Assembly: GCA_003184365.1 (NCBI GenBank)
Contig: NKYR01000005.1
Location: forward strand, 496,001-560,000
DNA length: 64,000 nt
Reading direction: 5' to 3'
From: Evernia prunastri
Lineage: Eukaryota; Ascomycota; Lecanoromycetes; Lecanorales; Parmeliaceae
Every line of letters begins with the position of its first letter. The first letter of the stretch is position 1. The notes below the pieces were generated by a model that saw only the letters and a list, made by a program, of their open reading frames with translations, searched no databases and had not been told where the DNA came from. This document shows positions 12,181-25,147 of the stretch, piece by piece. The position numbers were made by a program, and so were the translations under genes.

Positions 12181-13841
12181 GACTTGATGGCTTCCTGTTT
12201 GTTTGTTTCCCTTCTCACGGCGATGTATCAACGAGATTCACGGCGTAACGGTGGGGTTCATGGGACGATATGCACGAGATAATAGTAATCGGGGCTTGCC
12301 TTTGCAGGCTGCGCAGGAAACCTGGTGTACAGAAGTATCTGGCTCTGCGGCGTACAGAGATAGCAGGGTGTTGGACGATTGATGGGAAAGGGTTGCTTTG
12401 GATGCGGTATTGTTAGATATCCTGGGGTTGGCGGTGGTAAAACCGAGTGCGGTTGCTGGTCTCGTCATCTCTGTACCTCTGGCACACGGCGTCTCATGAG
12501 AGTCGGGCTCGAGGTTGTGTCACTGGTGCAGCGTCTCACTGCTGGTGCTGTGATGGAAAAGCGTCTTCAAGTACGATTTGTCTGAGTAGTGTTTGAGCTC
12601 ATTCTGGCACCCGTTCGGTGTCAGTACTTCAACCTTCATCCTTGCTACCCTCTAGTTCCTCTTCGCAATGCATTGCGAGCCCGCCTCGGCAGTGTGCTCC
12701 AATTGAAATGCCAGTCCACTTTCTATTGGTGGTCCCAGAGAAGGTTAGTGGGCCTTGCGATGAGATCGACAGGGGTACACAGAACCCCAACGTCGCCGAC
12801 TTTCTTCCAACCCTTCACAATTGTAGAAAACAAGTGGTGGCAAGCATGCCGATCGCGGAACGATATAGAAGGGGTTTTCTGAATTGTTCCTGAATGCCCA
12901 TCCAATTTGCGTGAAACCCCAAAGCTGTGCGATGCGGATAGGCAAAGAGACAGGCATGAAGAAAGATCAGATGTCATGCAAGACTTATACGAAAAAGGAT
13001 ATGGTAGAACTTTGATTTGATATATTCGGATGTAAGAGATAGAAGCTGTCAGAAAGGAGAGCGCGGTAAGGGAAGGACATCGTGATATTGTGAGAAGGAG
13101 TGGGCCGCTGTTGACAAGTAATCTTGATGCACTTCAAAGCAATACTTCGACTTCACTACGTGGAAATCTGTCAAATCCCCGCATTGCCTTCTGTCTGCTT
13201 TGCCTGTCGATCGTCAGACGGTGTTGATCTCAGCCCTATTGATCTTCACTTACCTGAGCTTTTCTCTCCGTTGTTTGGTTGCATTCCACACTTCCCAAAT
13301 AGACCACCTTCATCCAACTTGGGCTGCATTCCCGTCTCTCATTTGCTGCAGCTCAGCTCTTTGCTTCAATTCTCGACTGTCTCTACCACTTGCTAATTTT
13401 TTCGCGCCGAGCGGTCAAACGTGTCGAGGGTATTGGTTGCTCGCCTGAAAAGTTGCTGTTGAGAAGGTCAAGGAGTCACGGTAGAAATCTCGAGCAAGGC
13501 AAGAGCGACACTCTCACGCGCACAAACATCGCCATCAAGAAGAGAAAAGAGTTGTCGCATTCAGCAGCTTTTTCAGGGTACAAGTATCAGTCTTCAAGGG
13601 GTGGGGTACCGCTCGACACTTTTATACCAATTCTTCTCTTATTCTCCAGCATTACGGGCTGATCATATGGCTTTCAGCTAGCCTCTAGTGGGCAATAGCA
13701 GCCTTTGCAAGCATAATTCGCTCATAATCCAGATCTCGGTCATCGGCCAACCACGGCGCTGGGTCAGCTTGGGCGTCGATCAACGCGACACGCTGTCAGG
13801 AAGCGCCTACCAAAGACTCATTTGCGTTTTATGTTACAGAG
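12181..13841. other. intergenic spacer, probable kinase promoter and leader
   Basis: 1.66 kb between the FlbC-like stop and the kinase ATG, both on the plus strand. No supported gene. The part after ~13.4 kb probably includes the promoter and 5' leader of the Gin4/Hsl1-type kinase. Confidence 0.5.
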
Positions 13842-16800
13842 ATGGATCAACATCATGCCCAAGGGAAAGCTCAAAGACGCCGCCACCCGCTCAGCGACGC
13901 CACTAATCGAGTCAATAACCAACCCTCAACGCCAGTGCCCAGCTCAGACCACTACAACACTTCATCTCCGGCCAGCATACCCCACCATGGATCACTTGCT
14001 CCCGGTGGCAACCTGCAGATCTTGCACGATCCCATTCTACCCGTGGCCAAAGCAGAAGACAAACGCATCTCGGCTATTTCCAGCGAAGATGCCCGGAATT
14101 CCAACCGTGACTCCCAGATCTCCAATGCGTCAACTAATGCGTCGGGTAAATCGCGGCGCAAGACACATATCGGGCCATGGCAATTGGGTAAGACGGTTGG
14201 GAAAGGCGCCTCGGGGAGAGTAAGGAAAGCGAGACACGCCGTCACGGGGAAGTATGCTGCGATCAAGATCGTCAGCAGAAAAAATGCGGAAATGCTACGA
14301 AGCACCAGCTTGGCCGTCATGGATACGATGTTTCGGAACGATGAAAAGGGCACTATCCCGCTGGGCATTGAGAGGGAGGTGGTTATCATGAAGCTAATTG
14401 AGCATCCGAACGTCATTAGTCTGTATGATGTTTGGGAGAATAGAGGTGAATTGTGAGTTTGCAATAAGCGCATTACAATTGCAATGGACCGACTGACTGG
14501 AGCTCAAAGGTACCTCGTCCTGGAGTTCGTCGAAGGCGGCGAGCTCTTTGACCATATCTCTAAAAACGGCCGTCTTCCGGAACCTGAAGCCGTCCGCATA
14601 TTTCGTCAAATGATCTCTGGTCTCTCATACTGCCACCGGTTCAACATATGCCATCGAGACCTAAAACCGGAAAATATCCTGATGGATCGAAATAGGAACA
14701 TCAAGATCGTAGACTTTGGTATGGCTGCACTTCAGCCTGCCAACAAATGGCTCAATACCTCCTGCGGAAGTCCACACTATGCATCCCCAGAGGTTATTCG
14801 CGCGGAAAACTATCGTGGGGACAAGGCGGACATCTGGTCCTGCGGCGTCATACTCTTCGCTATGCTGACCGGGACGTTACCGTTCGACAGCAGTGGGGAT
14901 TGGCGCGACGTCATTGACGCAGTCCTAGCCGGCGAATATATCATTCCCCAAGGCGTCTCACCACAAGCAGCAGATCTGATACTCAGAATATTGCAGCCAG
15001 ACCCAAGACAGCGGATTTCGATAAAGCACATGTGGCAACACCCACTTCTCAAAATGTACGAGAACCTGGATAGTACGGATCAAAATGGTAGACGTTACAT
15101 TGGTCCTGTGCCACCGTTGACAATACAAGATTGTGGAACACCTATCAAGCGCCGAGAGGAAATTGACGAGGTGCTGCTGGGCAACCTGGGCAACCTGTGG
15201 CATGGTGTCAGCGTGGAGGAGCTTGCGGGAAAACTCCTGAATGATGTGTAAGTGCCCTACGGTTTTACTACAGCTACCATAGATTTTTAACCACTTATGC
15301 ATCAGGCCAAATTTTGAGAAAGTCCTTTACACCAAACTTCTTAGATTTCGGGACGAGCAGCTCGAGAATTACCAAGGTCCTCCAATCGAATACTCAACCA
15401 GCGACTATCACCACAACCCACCACCACAACAACGAGCGGCAAGGCGGTCTTCGACAAGACCTTCCCTTCAGACTTCACGTAGCCAGCGGCGGCAATCTCA
15501 GTACTCTATCCTAGAGCAAGGGGTTGCGGCACCTAGGAAGAGCCACAGCCAGAGTGTCCACCGACAAGCCAGCGTCGCAGAAACCGAAGAGAGCTACGAT
15601 CCTTACCGGCCCTCCCGTGCACAAATTGCGAAAGACCAAGCCGATCAAGCACGAATTACCCTACTTCGCGTTACATCCCATGATGGCTCTTCCAGGAGGC
15701 CATCGACTCGACTGGGGAGTGCGACGTCCGCCCGGAATCCAGCTATTGCCAGAGCCCAGGGAGCAGAAGATGTATACAGTATCGCAAGTTCACCTCCTCC
15801 ATCGATGACAATGCACAGCGCAGGTCCTTCGCAACTCCAGAGGATGATGACCAACCGGCACATCTCACATGGCAACTCCAGGATGACGATGTCCTCCCGG
15901 CGTTCCATAAGGAGCAATTCGTCAGTCATCATTGCGCGGAAGTCGACGAGCTACAAACGCAATGTCAGCTTCGTACACAATCGCAAACGTTCCTTCAGCG
16001 GTCGTCACCCACGCCTGCGGATTCGAGAGCACCACACCTCCCCGTTCACACTACAAGAGAGATTCTTTCGAGATCAGTCTCAGTCGCATGCCAAGACTAA
16101 AGACACATCTGTTTCGCCCTCGACGTCCATGAAGGAAACCCCACGGCCAGAAGACCTACCTGTCGTTCGCTCACGAAAGAGTCCGGTTAAGGAGCACACT
16201 GCAAAGAAGCCAAGGGTAGCAAGTCACTACTGGAAGGACGACGCCAGGAAGGTCAGCGTTGAAATGGAGAAGCTATGCGATGACGCTTTCAATCGTTCGC
16301 CAATGGCCTCCAGCATACCAACTCCGAGGACCGAAACCACAGGCCATCGATTTTCTCAGAATACCTACTCTTCACCAGCGACTTCTTTCTCCGTACATGA
16401 GGACCCAGTGCCAGTGTCAGTGACCCGTCACAGCAAAGCCAGACAAATCGAGGTGGACTATCAACAACGTCCGCTACCATTGCCACCAGCTACGGAGAGG
16501 CAGATGGATTCTGAGCATCTCGGATCCTACACTCAGCGAGAGCTTGCAAAGACCAGAGATCTCCTCAAGAAGCGAGCCGCTGAGGCGACCATGTCTCCAG
16601 GCTATCTCGACGAAGTCATCGCGCACTTGGACCGACTAATGCAGCCCAGTACCATAAGACTGCACGAGGAAGAGCGACGGGCAATCTCAACGCCCGATCC
16701 TAATTCCGCCATTCCACGCAAGGACACCTTTGAGCAGATCATGGAGAGGAATAAAATTGGCTTCCGCTCTGCATCAGAGCCATCTAGGAGACAAAATAAC

Positions 16801-18141
16801 AACCACACACAATCATCTATCAGAGTTGTAGACTCCTCCGACGGTCTCAAGCCCATATCCCCCGTCAAGCCCCTTACAATACGCAAGAAGAGTGAATCAT
16901 CTACACCATCCGCAGGATCGCCACGGCAAATCATACCCACAGAGCGTTTGTTCACCATCGAGGAACTGTACAGCCAGCAGGGGGCCGGACGCCACTCCGC
17001 TGGCCTAGCACTTCTCGAGAATCCTAGCCTGGAGCCCATAGACGAAGACGAGGATAAAGAAAACTTCGATCCGGCTACTCGACGAACAGACTTTCCCGAA
17101 CCCAAGAAGCGTAAATGGTTCCGCCGCCATCAGCCTGTCCAACGGACCCCGGACAATGACATGGGTCCGCCACCCCCGGTCAAGGACCAGCAGCAGCCAC
17201 TGTCATATCTCCACCCCTTGCAACCGAAGGCCAGAAACCGCGCTTCTGACGTCCCGAGCGAGGAATCCCAGACCAGTGAACACAAGAAAGGATTCGGTAA
17301 AGCTCGTTTCTTCAAGATCTTCTCCAGTAAACACGACTCCAAAGAATCCGAGAGATCAGCTGGCGGTGACTACGACCTCGGTGACGCAGACAGCCTGGTC
17401 ACCGAAGACTCCACCTTCAACTACAATCCGCAACATGCGTACATGAGCGGTGCACTGCAGAACGCGAGCCACAGCAGCGTCCTCAGACCTAACAAGCAAG
17501 GCAAGAACAACAGCGCCGAGGATTCCATGATGCCGCCGCGGCCCCAGATTGCCAGAGTCATCGTCCCGCAGGCGCAGAACTGGCTGGCCCGTTTCTTGCG
17601 CATCAAGCCTGCCGTCAACGTCATGTGTTTCCAGGTGTCAAAAGTCCGCGCTCGCAAGGAAGTCGCCGGCGTCTTCCGCGATTGGCGAAAGTATGGCATG
17701 CGTGACATCGTCGTTGACAAAGTGGCAGGGAGGATCTGGGCGAGAGTGGACGTCAGAAACTGTATGTGCCATTTCCTTCCTCTCATCATCCATCATCCTC
17801 GATAGCTCGCTCCCCCTTGCGTTCCCCTTCCCATCCCCGCCGCACACAAGTCGTTTTTTCCCGTACCAACATATATCGCCCATGTGCCGCACACGATCCC
17901 GCTGACTCAACCAATCGCAGCGCTCCGCATCCCCTCCCTCTCCATCGCCGCCGAGTTCCACACCCTCCTGCACCGCGGCCGCCGCGCCAACATCGCCATC
18001 GCCCGCTTCACGCAGGAGAAGGGCGCCAAGTCGTCCTTCGAGCGGGTCTTCGAGGCGCTGGAGCAGATCCTCAGGGCTAGGGGGTTGGTGGTGGAGGATA
18101 AGAAAATGGTCAAGCAGATGAGGATCGGCGCGGGCATGTAA
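13842..18141 (+). CDS. Gin4/Hsl1-type (NIM1-related) serine/threonine kinase
   Basis: Four exons, 13842-14452, 14510-15247, 15306-17761 and 17921-18141, encode ~1341 residues. Every junction has GT...AG ends and restores frame. The kinase domain covers ~110-385: Gly loop GKGASGRV (120-127), AIK lysine 142, HRDLKPEN (252-259), DFG (272-274) and SCGSPHYASPE before the substrate groove. Thr287 sits where LKB1/Elm1-type kinases activate the Snf1/Gin4 branch. A long Ser/Pro/Arg-rich middle follows. The C-terminus (~1207-1325) has the kinase-associated-1-like pattern (WLARFLRIKP, then a helix with FERVFEALEQIL) that binds acidic phospholipids at the membrane. In yeasts this family organises septins at the bud neck and relieves Swe1/Wee1 inhibition of mitosis. 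A similar role at septa is inferred. Single-copy orthology to Gin4, Kcc4 or Hsl1 cannot be settled, so no symbol is given. Confidence 0.93.
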
Positions 18142-18679
18142 GTAGGTGGGTGGGTTGACTTTCGGCCCCCCCACCCGCGCGGGCGTGAAGTTGGAACATG
18201 CACGGACGTACGACTGACTTGGTGGAATTTCATTGCGGAAAGGGCGAGGGGAGGAAGGATGAGGCAGAGTGGAGGGAAGGAGGGCATTAATGGTAATTGA
18301 CGGATGGGGTGTTTTCTTTTCTTTTTCTGCATGGTTATGAATGAGCATCTGACGGATACGAAAACGAGGATACGATGAGGGAAAGGAGGTTGGTTTGAAG
18401 CCTTTCTTCTTGTATCAATCAATCAATGGTCGAAGCTGGATAAGTCTTGTCTGTCTGATAATGGAGGAAGGGAGGGAGGGAGGGAGGGAGGCATTGCATA
18501 GGATGGACGGGATGGATAGTCCAGCTTTTCAATTGTTTCTAAGCTTCATCAGTTCAGTCAGTTCAATGGAAGGAAATAATTGCATAACTCGAGATTCCGT
18601 TCAGAGGACGATTATCCAATCAACCTCCACCATCGCAATACATACATAAATCCATCCATCCATCCATACGACCGACCCA

Positions 18680-21588
18680 TCACACAAACTTCCACCTCGC
18701 CAACCTCCCCAAACCCTGCCCGGCCTCCCTAACAACGCACAGATTCCCCGCGCTCGCGTCCTCCCTCTTCTTCCCCTTCTTCCCCTCATCAGCGCCCACC
18801 ACCACCCTCGCGACGGCCACGTTCCCAATAGCCTCGCAGCTCCCCCGGCCCAGGTTGTAATTGCCCGTCGTCACGAAGCCGATCAGGTCCCTCTCGTCCG
18901 GCACGGGTGGATACGCCCCGTCGCCTGCTTTCGGCGGCCCGTTGTTGTCGGGAGGAGAAGTCACGCCGCCGTCGTCGCTGATGAGGCCCGCGGCGAGTTC
19001 TTGGGCGGCGCGCGCGCGCTGCGGTCCGTTCCTCGGGGGTGGAGGCCGCGCCGGTCGAGCGCCTTTTGATGAGGGTTTGGGTGGTGGGGTAGCGAGGGCG
19101 AGCCATCTCGCACGCAGCTCGGGGTTGCGGGTCGGGAGGCGGTAGATGCGGGCGTTGCGGGAGGGGTGCCCGGTTGTGATGAGGGTGATGTGGACCGGGG
19201 AGAGGGCGGTGGGGGGGATTGGAGGCGTGGCTGAGAGGGGATCGGGGAGGTGGTGGATGTTGAGGGGTGGGTTTGGGATGTTGGTGGGGGGTTGCTCTGC
19301 TTGTGCATGTTTCGGCGGAGGCTTGGCAGAGCTCGCTGCGTCTTTGGCAGCTTTCTGTTGTCCCGCCGAAGAATGGTCATCTGCAGCTTCTGTATTGGCC
19401 GGCGACGGCAGGCCTTGGAAAAGACGTTCCCAGTCGCAGGCCCAACCCATGCCAATTTCTCCTTTTCTCCCTTCTCCTAGCTCTAGGCTGTCCCATTCCG
19501 TCCTTTTGCCTTTCGGACGCCGCTCCCATTCCTCCTTCTTTCTCTCTCGTTCTAAAAGCTCCCAGTGATACCCTGCTTTCGTACCAGGATAATCCCCCGG
19601 GAACCAGGGCACGGCCTGCTCGAAAGACACCTGCCTTTTTTCTTGCAGACCGCCGAAGCGAGGGTTTCCGCCGGTTGAGAGGGGATAGTGCATCAGAGAA
19701 TACCAGACTGGAAGGACACAGTCCCAAGGGAGAAGCAAGGTCCATGTGCCTTGACCGTTCTTGTTTCGTGGCCGAGAAGCCAAAAGTAGGACAGGTATCT
19801 TGGGATCCTTGGGAGTTGGATCGGGATATGCTCCGGGCAATGCCTCACCTTTACGACGATTGATGGCTTTCTGGCTGGCAAGTTGGCGAGAAGCTGAGAG
19901 GCGCTTCGTCCGGTCAAATATGTCAGGAGTGGCTTGGGCCTGGTCAGGCGACCATGATGAGAGTAGCTCTGGTAATGTTTCATTGGTCGTCTCGTAGCTG
20001 GGCTGTGGGACCGTACGTGGTGGATAATGTAACCTTGGGTCTGAGATGTTGAAGCCCAACATCGCGTTTGCGGGTAAACAGGCCGGGTTCGCGAGTGCTG
20101 CAAGCTGGGGCCAAACCTCTTCCGCAGATCCAATGTCCACCCACGCATCCTCTAGCCCGCCTTGTGCAGCTCCCTTGGCAGATGGCTCGGCGACTCGTAG
20201 TGGATGAAGCGCACCGATCAGTGCTTCGGTGGATCCAGGTCCAACGACTTCTATACTACCAATCTCGAACCTTAGATCCTCCAACATAACCTGCGGCCGT
20301 TGGATCTTGGCCACCTTCAAAACTTCATTCCAAGTCTGAAGAAATGCTGATGCATGGACCCTTAAGAGCAATTTTCTCTTCGCTTTCTTCTTCACCTGTT
20401 CAGCCGCATCCTTTGGTTTATATCCCTTCTCCGCATCCACCTCCATAGATGGACCTCCTTCCTTCTGCGGTCCAGGCAATTCCTGTGCCTCGGATTCTCC
20501 CTGTTGTCCAGCTTTCACGTCGTCTTCTATAGGCGGTGGATCAAAGCACCACATCGCCTCGACCTTGGCAATCGACCTCCTCTCCCCATCCCTCTCTCTG
20601 ATCCAACCTCCACACCCTCTAGTACCTCTCCTCCACTTTCCCTCCCTCTTCCCAATCAGCATATTTTCCTCTACTCCGATCCCCTTCAGTAGCCCCAGCA
20701 GACTAGCTTCAACCCCCTCAACTCCGATGGTGCCAATGTAGCTCGTATCCCAAGCGACACAGCCTCTCAAAGACGCAGCACGATGGGTAGGCCTGTAGCA
20801 CTTATCGGTCGGCGTCAAGGGTATCGCAAATCGCCATAGTGGCTCCTTCGGCGGAGTCATATGTGCCCTCTTCGCGTGGTACAGATGTGTAGGAAGCCAT
20901 TGCTTATGGATTTGACGTTTGCGGAACTTGGCTGGTGGTTTCGCAGGTTTAGCGAGGTTATCTTTCTTGAGCTTAGGTATCCGAGGAGCAATAGCCACCA
21001 TCTTTTCTGGATCTGTCTCCCCCGGCTTTTGCGCCTTCGCTGAAGCACGCTTCTTTTTGGTCAGAGCGCCCAGCTCCTTGAGTTTTTTCGCCTTGTCGAG
21101 TCTAAGTCTCTGGTGAGGTGTTGGTTTTCTTCGACGAGCCGTTACGGTTGGCGTATTATCTTCCCTCATCTTTTCCACTTGCGGTGCGAGGTCAGCTGTT
21201 CATGTTCGTTGCAGATCCTGCTTTGGGCTCGACGCACCTCTTTTGCTGCCCTTGCCCTGAGCCTCTTGGGCACCCTCTTCACATTGTGACTGGCTGTTCT
21301 CCTCCTCAGACTCTTCTTGGGCACCTGCTGGAACGCTCTGGAGGAAAGGCTGTTCTTCGAAGCCCCCATGCTCGCAGCCATAGCTTTGATTTCGAATTCG
21401 CGAGCCTTGACGAAGGCGGATACGTCGAGGTCTCCATTCTTGCTCAAAGCTTTGTCGGAAGTCTGGGCGAGGATGGTCCTGGCCGAAGAGGTTTTAACGC
21501 GTTTGGCTTCACGCCTAGAGGATGGCGGTGGATGGCTGGATTGGGGAGGTTCTTTGCGTTTGAGGGGCCCAGAACCCGAGGGGGCCAT
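18680..21588 (-). CDS. POP1: RNase P/RNase MRP subunit POP1
   Basis: Two exons on the minus strand, 21588-21238 and 21169-18680, giving ~946 residues. The intron (GTGCGT...GGAAAAG) joins AAA GAG to ATG AGG and rebuilds the family's KEM-REDNTPTVTARRRKP segment. POP1 is the largest protein of RNase P and RNase MRP and acts in the nucleus/nucleolus in tRNA 5' and rRNA processing. Exon 1 carries the POP1 N-terminal signature (DVSAFVKAREFEIKAM and SSRAFQQVPKKSLRRRTASH), followed by RNA-binding basic stretches. The POPLD domain (~573-660) shows LLPWDCVLPVWYSLMHYPL and GGLQEKRQV. The C-terminus has GRGSCEAIGNVAVARVV. A GTG 36 bases upstream of the ATG keeps the frame open, but the ATG at 21588 fits fungal homologues. 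Its 3' end faces the kinase gene with a ~540-base convergent spacer. Confidence 0.95.
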
Positions 21589-22018
21589 TATAGGTTCACT
21601 ATCCAAGACAGAATACTGAGACACAGTATCCGTGCTGACCGAACTCGTTGGCTAAGGCGAGAAAAAACCCGAGATATGTAAACGCGCTTGGAACGTCTTT
21701 TGCTCATGATCAAGCTAGGCCGAAAATGGCAGATTAGGGTTTCGAAGATCAGCAACCAGCCTCGCCAGCGACCAAGAGGACCACCGCTTCCGATTACTGG
21801 CATCTTCCAAACAACTTCAATGCGCTCAGAGACAATGGGCCAATAGGAACTTGACAGTCTGAATAGAGTGCTCGGCTTTGTTTTTTGCTCTATCATTTGA
21901 ATATCCAAAGAACTTCTGACCATCGCAACTGGCTTTCCTCTGGCAGCATGCATATACATGAGGTTATTCGTTTGCATTACACTAATTATTCTTAATACTT
22001 ATACAATAACGTGACGAC
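21589..22018. other. spacer upstream of POP1
   Basis: 430 bases between two minus-strand genes. It must hold the POP1 promoter and the 3' region of the monooxygenase gene. No further gene or clear motif seen. Confidence 0.5.
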
Positions 22019-23070
22019 TCAGTCCTCTCCACTTTCATCCTCCATTCCACCCATTCTACTAGTCATCGTCTTCCATTTCCCGCCCTTCGCCTGCATTATC
22101 GTACCAACGAGCTTGGGAGGGGCGTCTTTCGACTCCCGGATCGGATACTTGTTCTGGGCTGCAGATACATCAGTCACACTGATTAAAGGTCCTCGATGGC
22201 GTCAACTCACCCATGCCTATAGGGTGGCAATTTTGGTAGATGTTTTCCCAACCTCCTTTCGGCACAGCGTACGTTTCATGCATTATCCCGATGTGAGGAT
22301 ACTTCTTGTTCTGCGCGGCCCACCAGTCCCAGCCAAGACGATGAGTCGGGCCGTGAGCGAACGCGTGCAAGTGTTCGATATCTTTCCAGTATGAGATGGT
22401 CACCAAGGCATTGCCGCCTGCAGTTGCCATTGGCATTGTCGTTGCTTTTCCAAGATCTGTCTTCAAGTCAGCTACATAGCGGTCCCAGATGCTTTTCCAA
22501 TACTTACAGCCCCATTTCTCCCGGTTCGCTTCAGCATCCTTCCACATGTTCTGAAAGTAATTGCCGAGGCTTTTGAAACCTGGGGCGAAGAGACCCATTG
22601 GGCTGCCAACGGTTAGGGATTACCCCATGATTCTTTGACTACGTTCAAAAGAAAGGCCTACTGATTCGTGTTTGCTCCAACGATGAAAACAACCAAGCCC
22701 TTATCAGCAGCCTGAGCTGGGATTGAGCCATCATTATTGGGTATTGGTGCGGTGCCCTTATGCAAGAAAGCCCCGTCGGTGTATGTATTGTGTATATACC
22801 CCAGGGTGATCAATGTACCTTTGGCGAGGCGTAGTAGGAGAAGTATCACGGCAGGAAGCAGAGCAAGATGGCGAGGAAGCGTAAGAAAAAGAATCGATTG
22901 AGCGCAGGCACCGGCGGCGAGCCAAGTCTGTTGTAACATTGGGTCAGTATAGCGTCTTGGAGTACATAGCCCCTGACCATATGTCTAAAGGCTCAACGTT
23001 TGGTCCAAAAGAAAGAAAAGTTTGGACTTACGCTCATGCTAAAATTGGCAAGGAGCAGCAAATCTGCCAT
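22019..23070 (-). CDS. af470-like monooxygenase family protein (DUF4188)
   Basis: Four exons, 23070-23032, 22927-22662, 22602-22211 and 22158-22019, encode ~278 residues. Introns have GTAAGT, GTAGGC and GTGAGT donors, and the first has a CTGAC branch site. Residues ~24-47 form a hydrophobic segment (LALLPAVILLLLRL), so membrane association is probable. The core matches the Pfam family Monooxy_af470-like, formerly DUF4188: VVFIVGANTNHP, then APGFKSLGNYFQNMW, then the conserved ISYWKDIEHLHAFAHG, HRLGWDWW and HIGIMHETYAV blocks. The founding fungal member (af470) hydroxylates an intermediate in fumagillin biosynthesis. Here no biosynthetic neighbour exists, so the substrate is unknown. It starts 645 bases from the divergent DUF1348 gene. 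The last exon (GMAQNKYPIRES...) is less conserved and its boundary is less certain. Confidence 0.85.
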
Positions 23071-23715
23071 CTTGTTTGATATACGTACAATTTTGGTATG
23101 AGAGTGTTCTTCAATATGCTTTCAATGAGACGTTGAAATCAGAGGCTTTTCACACTTGATTATTTGGGCATTTGGCGCTGTGCCGTATACTTCTTCTCAG
23201 AGAAAATGAGGAATGTATGAGATGAAATATATAGCAGTGCTAGATACATCTAATCCCCCGACTCCGCCCTTACCTGACTATCGAAAATTATACCTTTGAC
23301 CGATTGCCATATTTTAGATATATTAAATATGAATAACGGGGGTGTTTGGGTTCAAGGTTGGCAGCCCACAATCGGGGTGGGTTGCACCGACTCCCTGCCG
23401 ACTCCCAGGAGACTGCCCGCTCCCGCTCCAAAGGGTCCAGAATCTCCAGAATCTCGCCAACGCGGTCCGCATGCAATACGAATACTATATTCGCGAACCC
23501 ATCGCGCCGTTGCACGTCTTTTTTTTGGTTGAGGTTCAGAAAACAAATAATGATGAACAGCTGAATACAAAGGGACGCGAGCCATGATGCCAGTTCACAC
23601 CAACATCCGAGCACATCCGCCTACCTTCAAATAAATCGCCACTCCTGCCACTACTCTCCCCTCCGCCCCCCGCCCTCGTCCCTCTCACCATTAAAAACAA
23701 ATTGATCAAAACATC
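23071..23715. promoter_or_regulatory. shared divergent promoter region
   Basis: 645 bases separate the ATG codons of the monooxygenase-like gene (minus) and the DUF1348 gene (plus). Both promoters must lie here. No palindromic operator stood out by eye. The region includes T-rich and C-rich tracts close to the plus-strand start. Confidence 0.5.
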
Positions 23716-24328
23716 ATGGCGCAGCACCAACCTCCCTTCACGCTCGAAACCGCCCGCGAAAAGGTCAAGGCCGCCCAGGCCCTCTGGAACACGCGGGACC
23801 CCGCCAAAGTGGCCCAAGCGTACACCCCGACCTCCGTCTGGCGCAACCGCAGCACCTTCCTCCGCGGACACGCGTCGATCGAGGAGTTCCTGACGCAGAA
23901 GTGGCGGAAGGAGAAGGAGTACAGGCTGCGCAAGGAACTCTTCGCGCAGCAGGGCAACAGGATTTGTGTGCAGTTTTGGTATTTCCCGTCTGTTGTGTAC
24001 CGCGCGGTGTATGAGCCACGAGGACTCGTCTTTGGGGAAGAGAGGGGGGGCATCTGTCGTCCTCTGGCACATTTCATAGCTCATTTCTCTTACCTGACAA
24101 AAGGAGTGCTGACTCGGGCGATATCTTGAAAGGTACGAATACAGGGATGCGCACGACTCCATGATCTGGAAACGCTGTTATGGCATTGAGCACTGGACTT
24201 TCGCCGCCGACGGCAAGATGGAGAAGAGGATGATGAGTGGGAATGATGTGGTGATTGGGGAGGAAGGAAGATGGTTCCGGGACGGGGTGGACGTCGACAG
24301 CGTCGTCCTGGGAGAGCAAGACTTCTAG
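23716..24328 (+). CDS. DUF1348 protein (NTF2/SnoaL-like fold)
   Basis: Two exons, 23716-23978 and 24133-24328, encode 152 residues. The intron (GTATTT...TTGAAAG) joins TG to G and restores WYEYRD in the middle of the family motif. The protein follows the DUF1348 pattern almost end to end: PFTLETAREKVKAAQALWN, TRDPAKVAQAYT, SVWRNRSTFLRGH, IEEFLTQKW, NRICVQFWYEY, then an aromatic C-terminal half with YGIEHWTF and DGKMEKRMMSGNDV. Members adopt the NTF2-like cone fold used by small hydrolases, isomerases and nuclear transport factors. No reaction is established for DUF1348. It is divergent from the monooxygenase-like gene. Without splicing, an unrelated 137-residue tail is read, so the intron is needed. 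Confidence 0.9.
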
Positions 24329-25147
24329 GAGCGGGTAAGAAAAGGGAACCGAAGAAGGTGGGCAAGGATTTGTCCGATGCCGGAAGAAGTGGTGCAGGGG
24401 GCGGTGGACGTTCAAAAGTGGAGCGTTTTCGGAGAATTTCGGTGGAGAGGGCTTTATAGGGAGCAGAAGAGGTTGACATGACGTGATAGATGCAATTGTT
24501 GAATCAGAGGATTACCTCCACGAGAGGTTGCTCGGTCCATAGACGTGTTGTCCAGATATATGATGCTGCTTCAGCGTACGTACTAGGCTATCATAATCAC
24601 TTGATGCATCCTGTAGTTTCAGTGCGGCTTGAGAATCGATGAACTCGTCTGGTTATTAACTCCCACGTATTGCTGCCTATCTACCGGTCTCTCCGACCTT
24701 GCCCTTCAAAAAAAAAAGGTATCCTCCCGAGCAATGAAAAAGTGTAATCAAACAACCAATTCCCTTGCTCACAGATCGTGCTTCAAGAACTGAAGCACAT
24801 ATGCGCTCTAGTCTGGTAGAAGTACAGGTCGAGATAAACAAAGATCGCGCGGTTTGCCCTGCACTAGGAGAAAACGGTCAACGCACACCGCACGCTCAAG
24901 AGATGCCTGGATTTTGTAGCCGCCCGTGGTTGTCGCAGAATGTAGCTTAAATGAGAATCGATCCTTCGAGTATTAGTGTACGTAGTTGTGTACAAGGCGA
25001 GTTGCGGTTTGAAGGAGTAAGACAGATCGGAGACGTAGATGGTTGAGAGCCAGGTTTCCATTCCAGCAGAAACCTGAACTCCAGCATCTTTGGTCCAGTC
25101 TTCGGACATTGAGATTGAGCATGTTTTTCACGAATGCGAAAGCATGC
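24329..25147. other. convergent spacer
   Basis: 820 bases between the DUF1348 stop and the stop of the minus-strand Zn2Cys6 gene. It should hold both 3' untranslated regions. No gene seen. Confidence 0.5.

Noticed and set aside
18861..19863. Plus-strand frames of 94-198 codons opposite POP1
   Set aside because: They lie opposite well-conserved POP1 sequence and are unrelated to known proteins.
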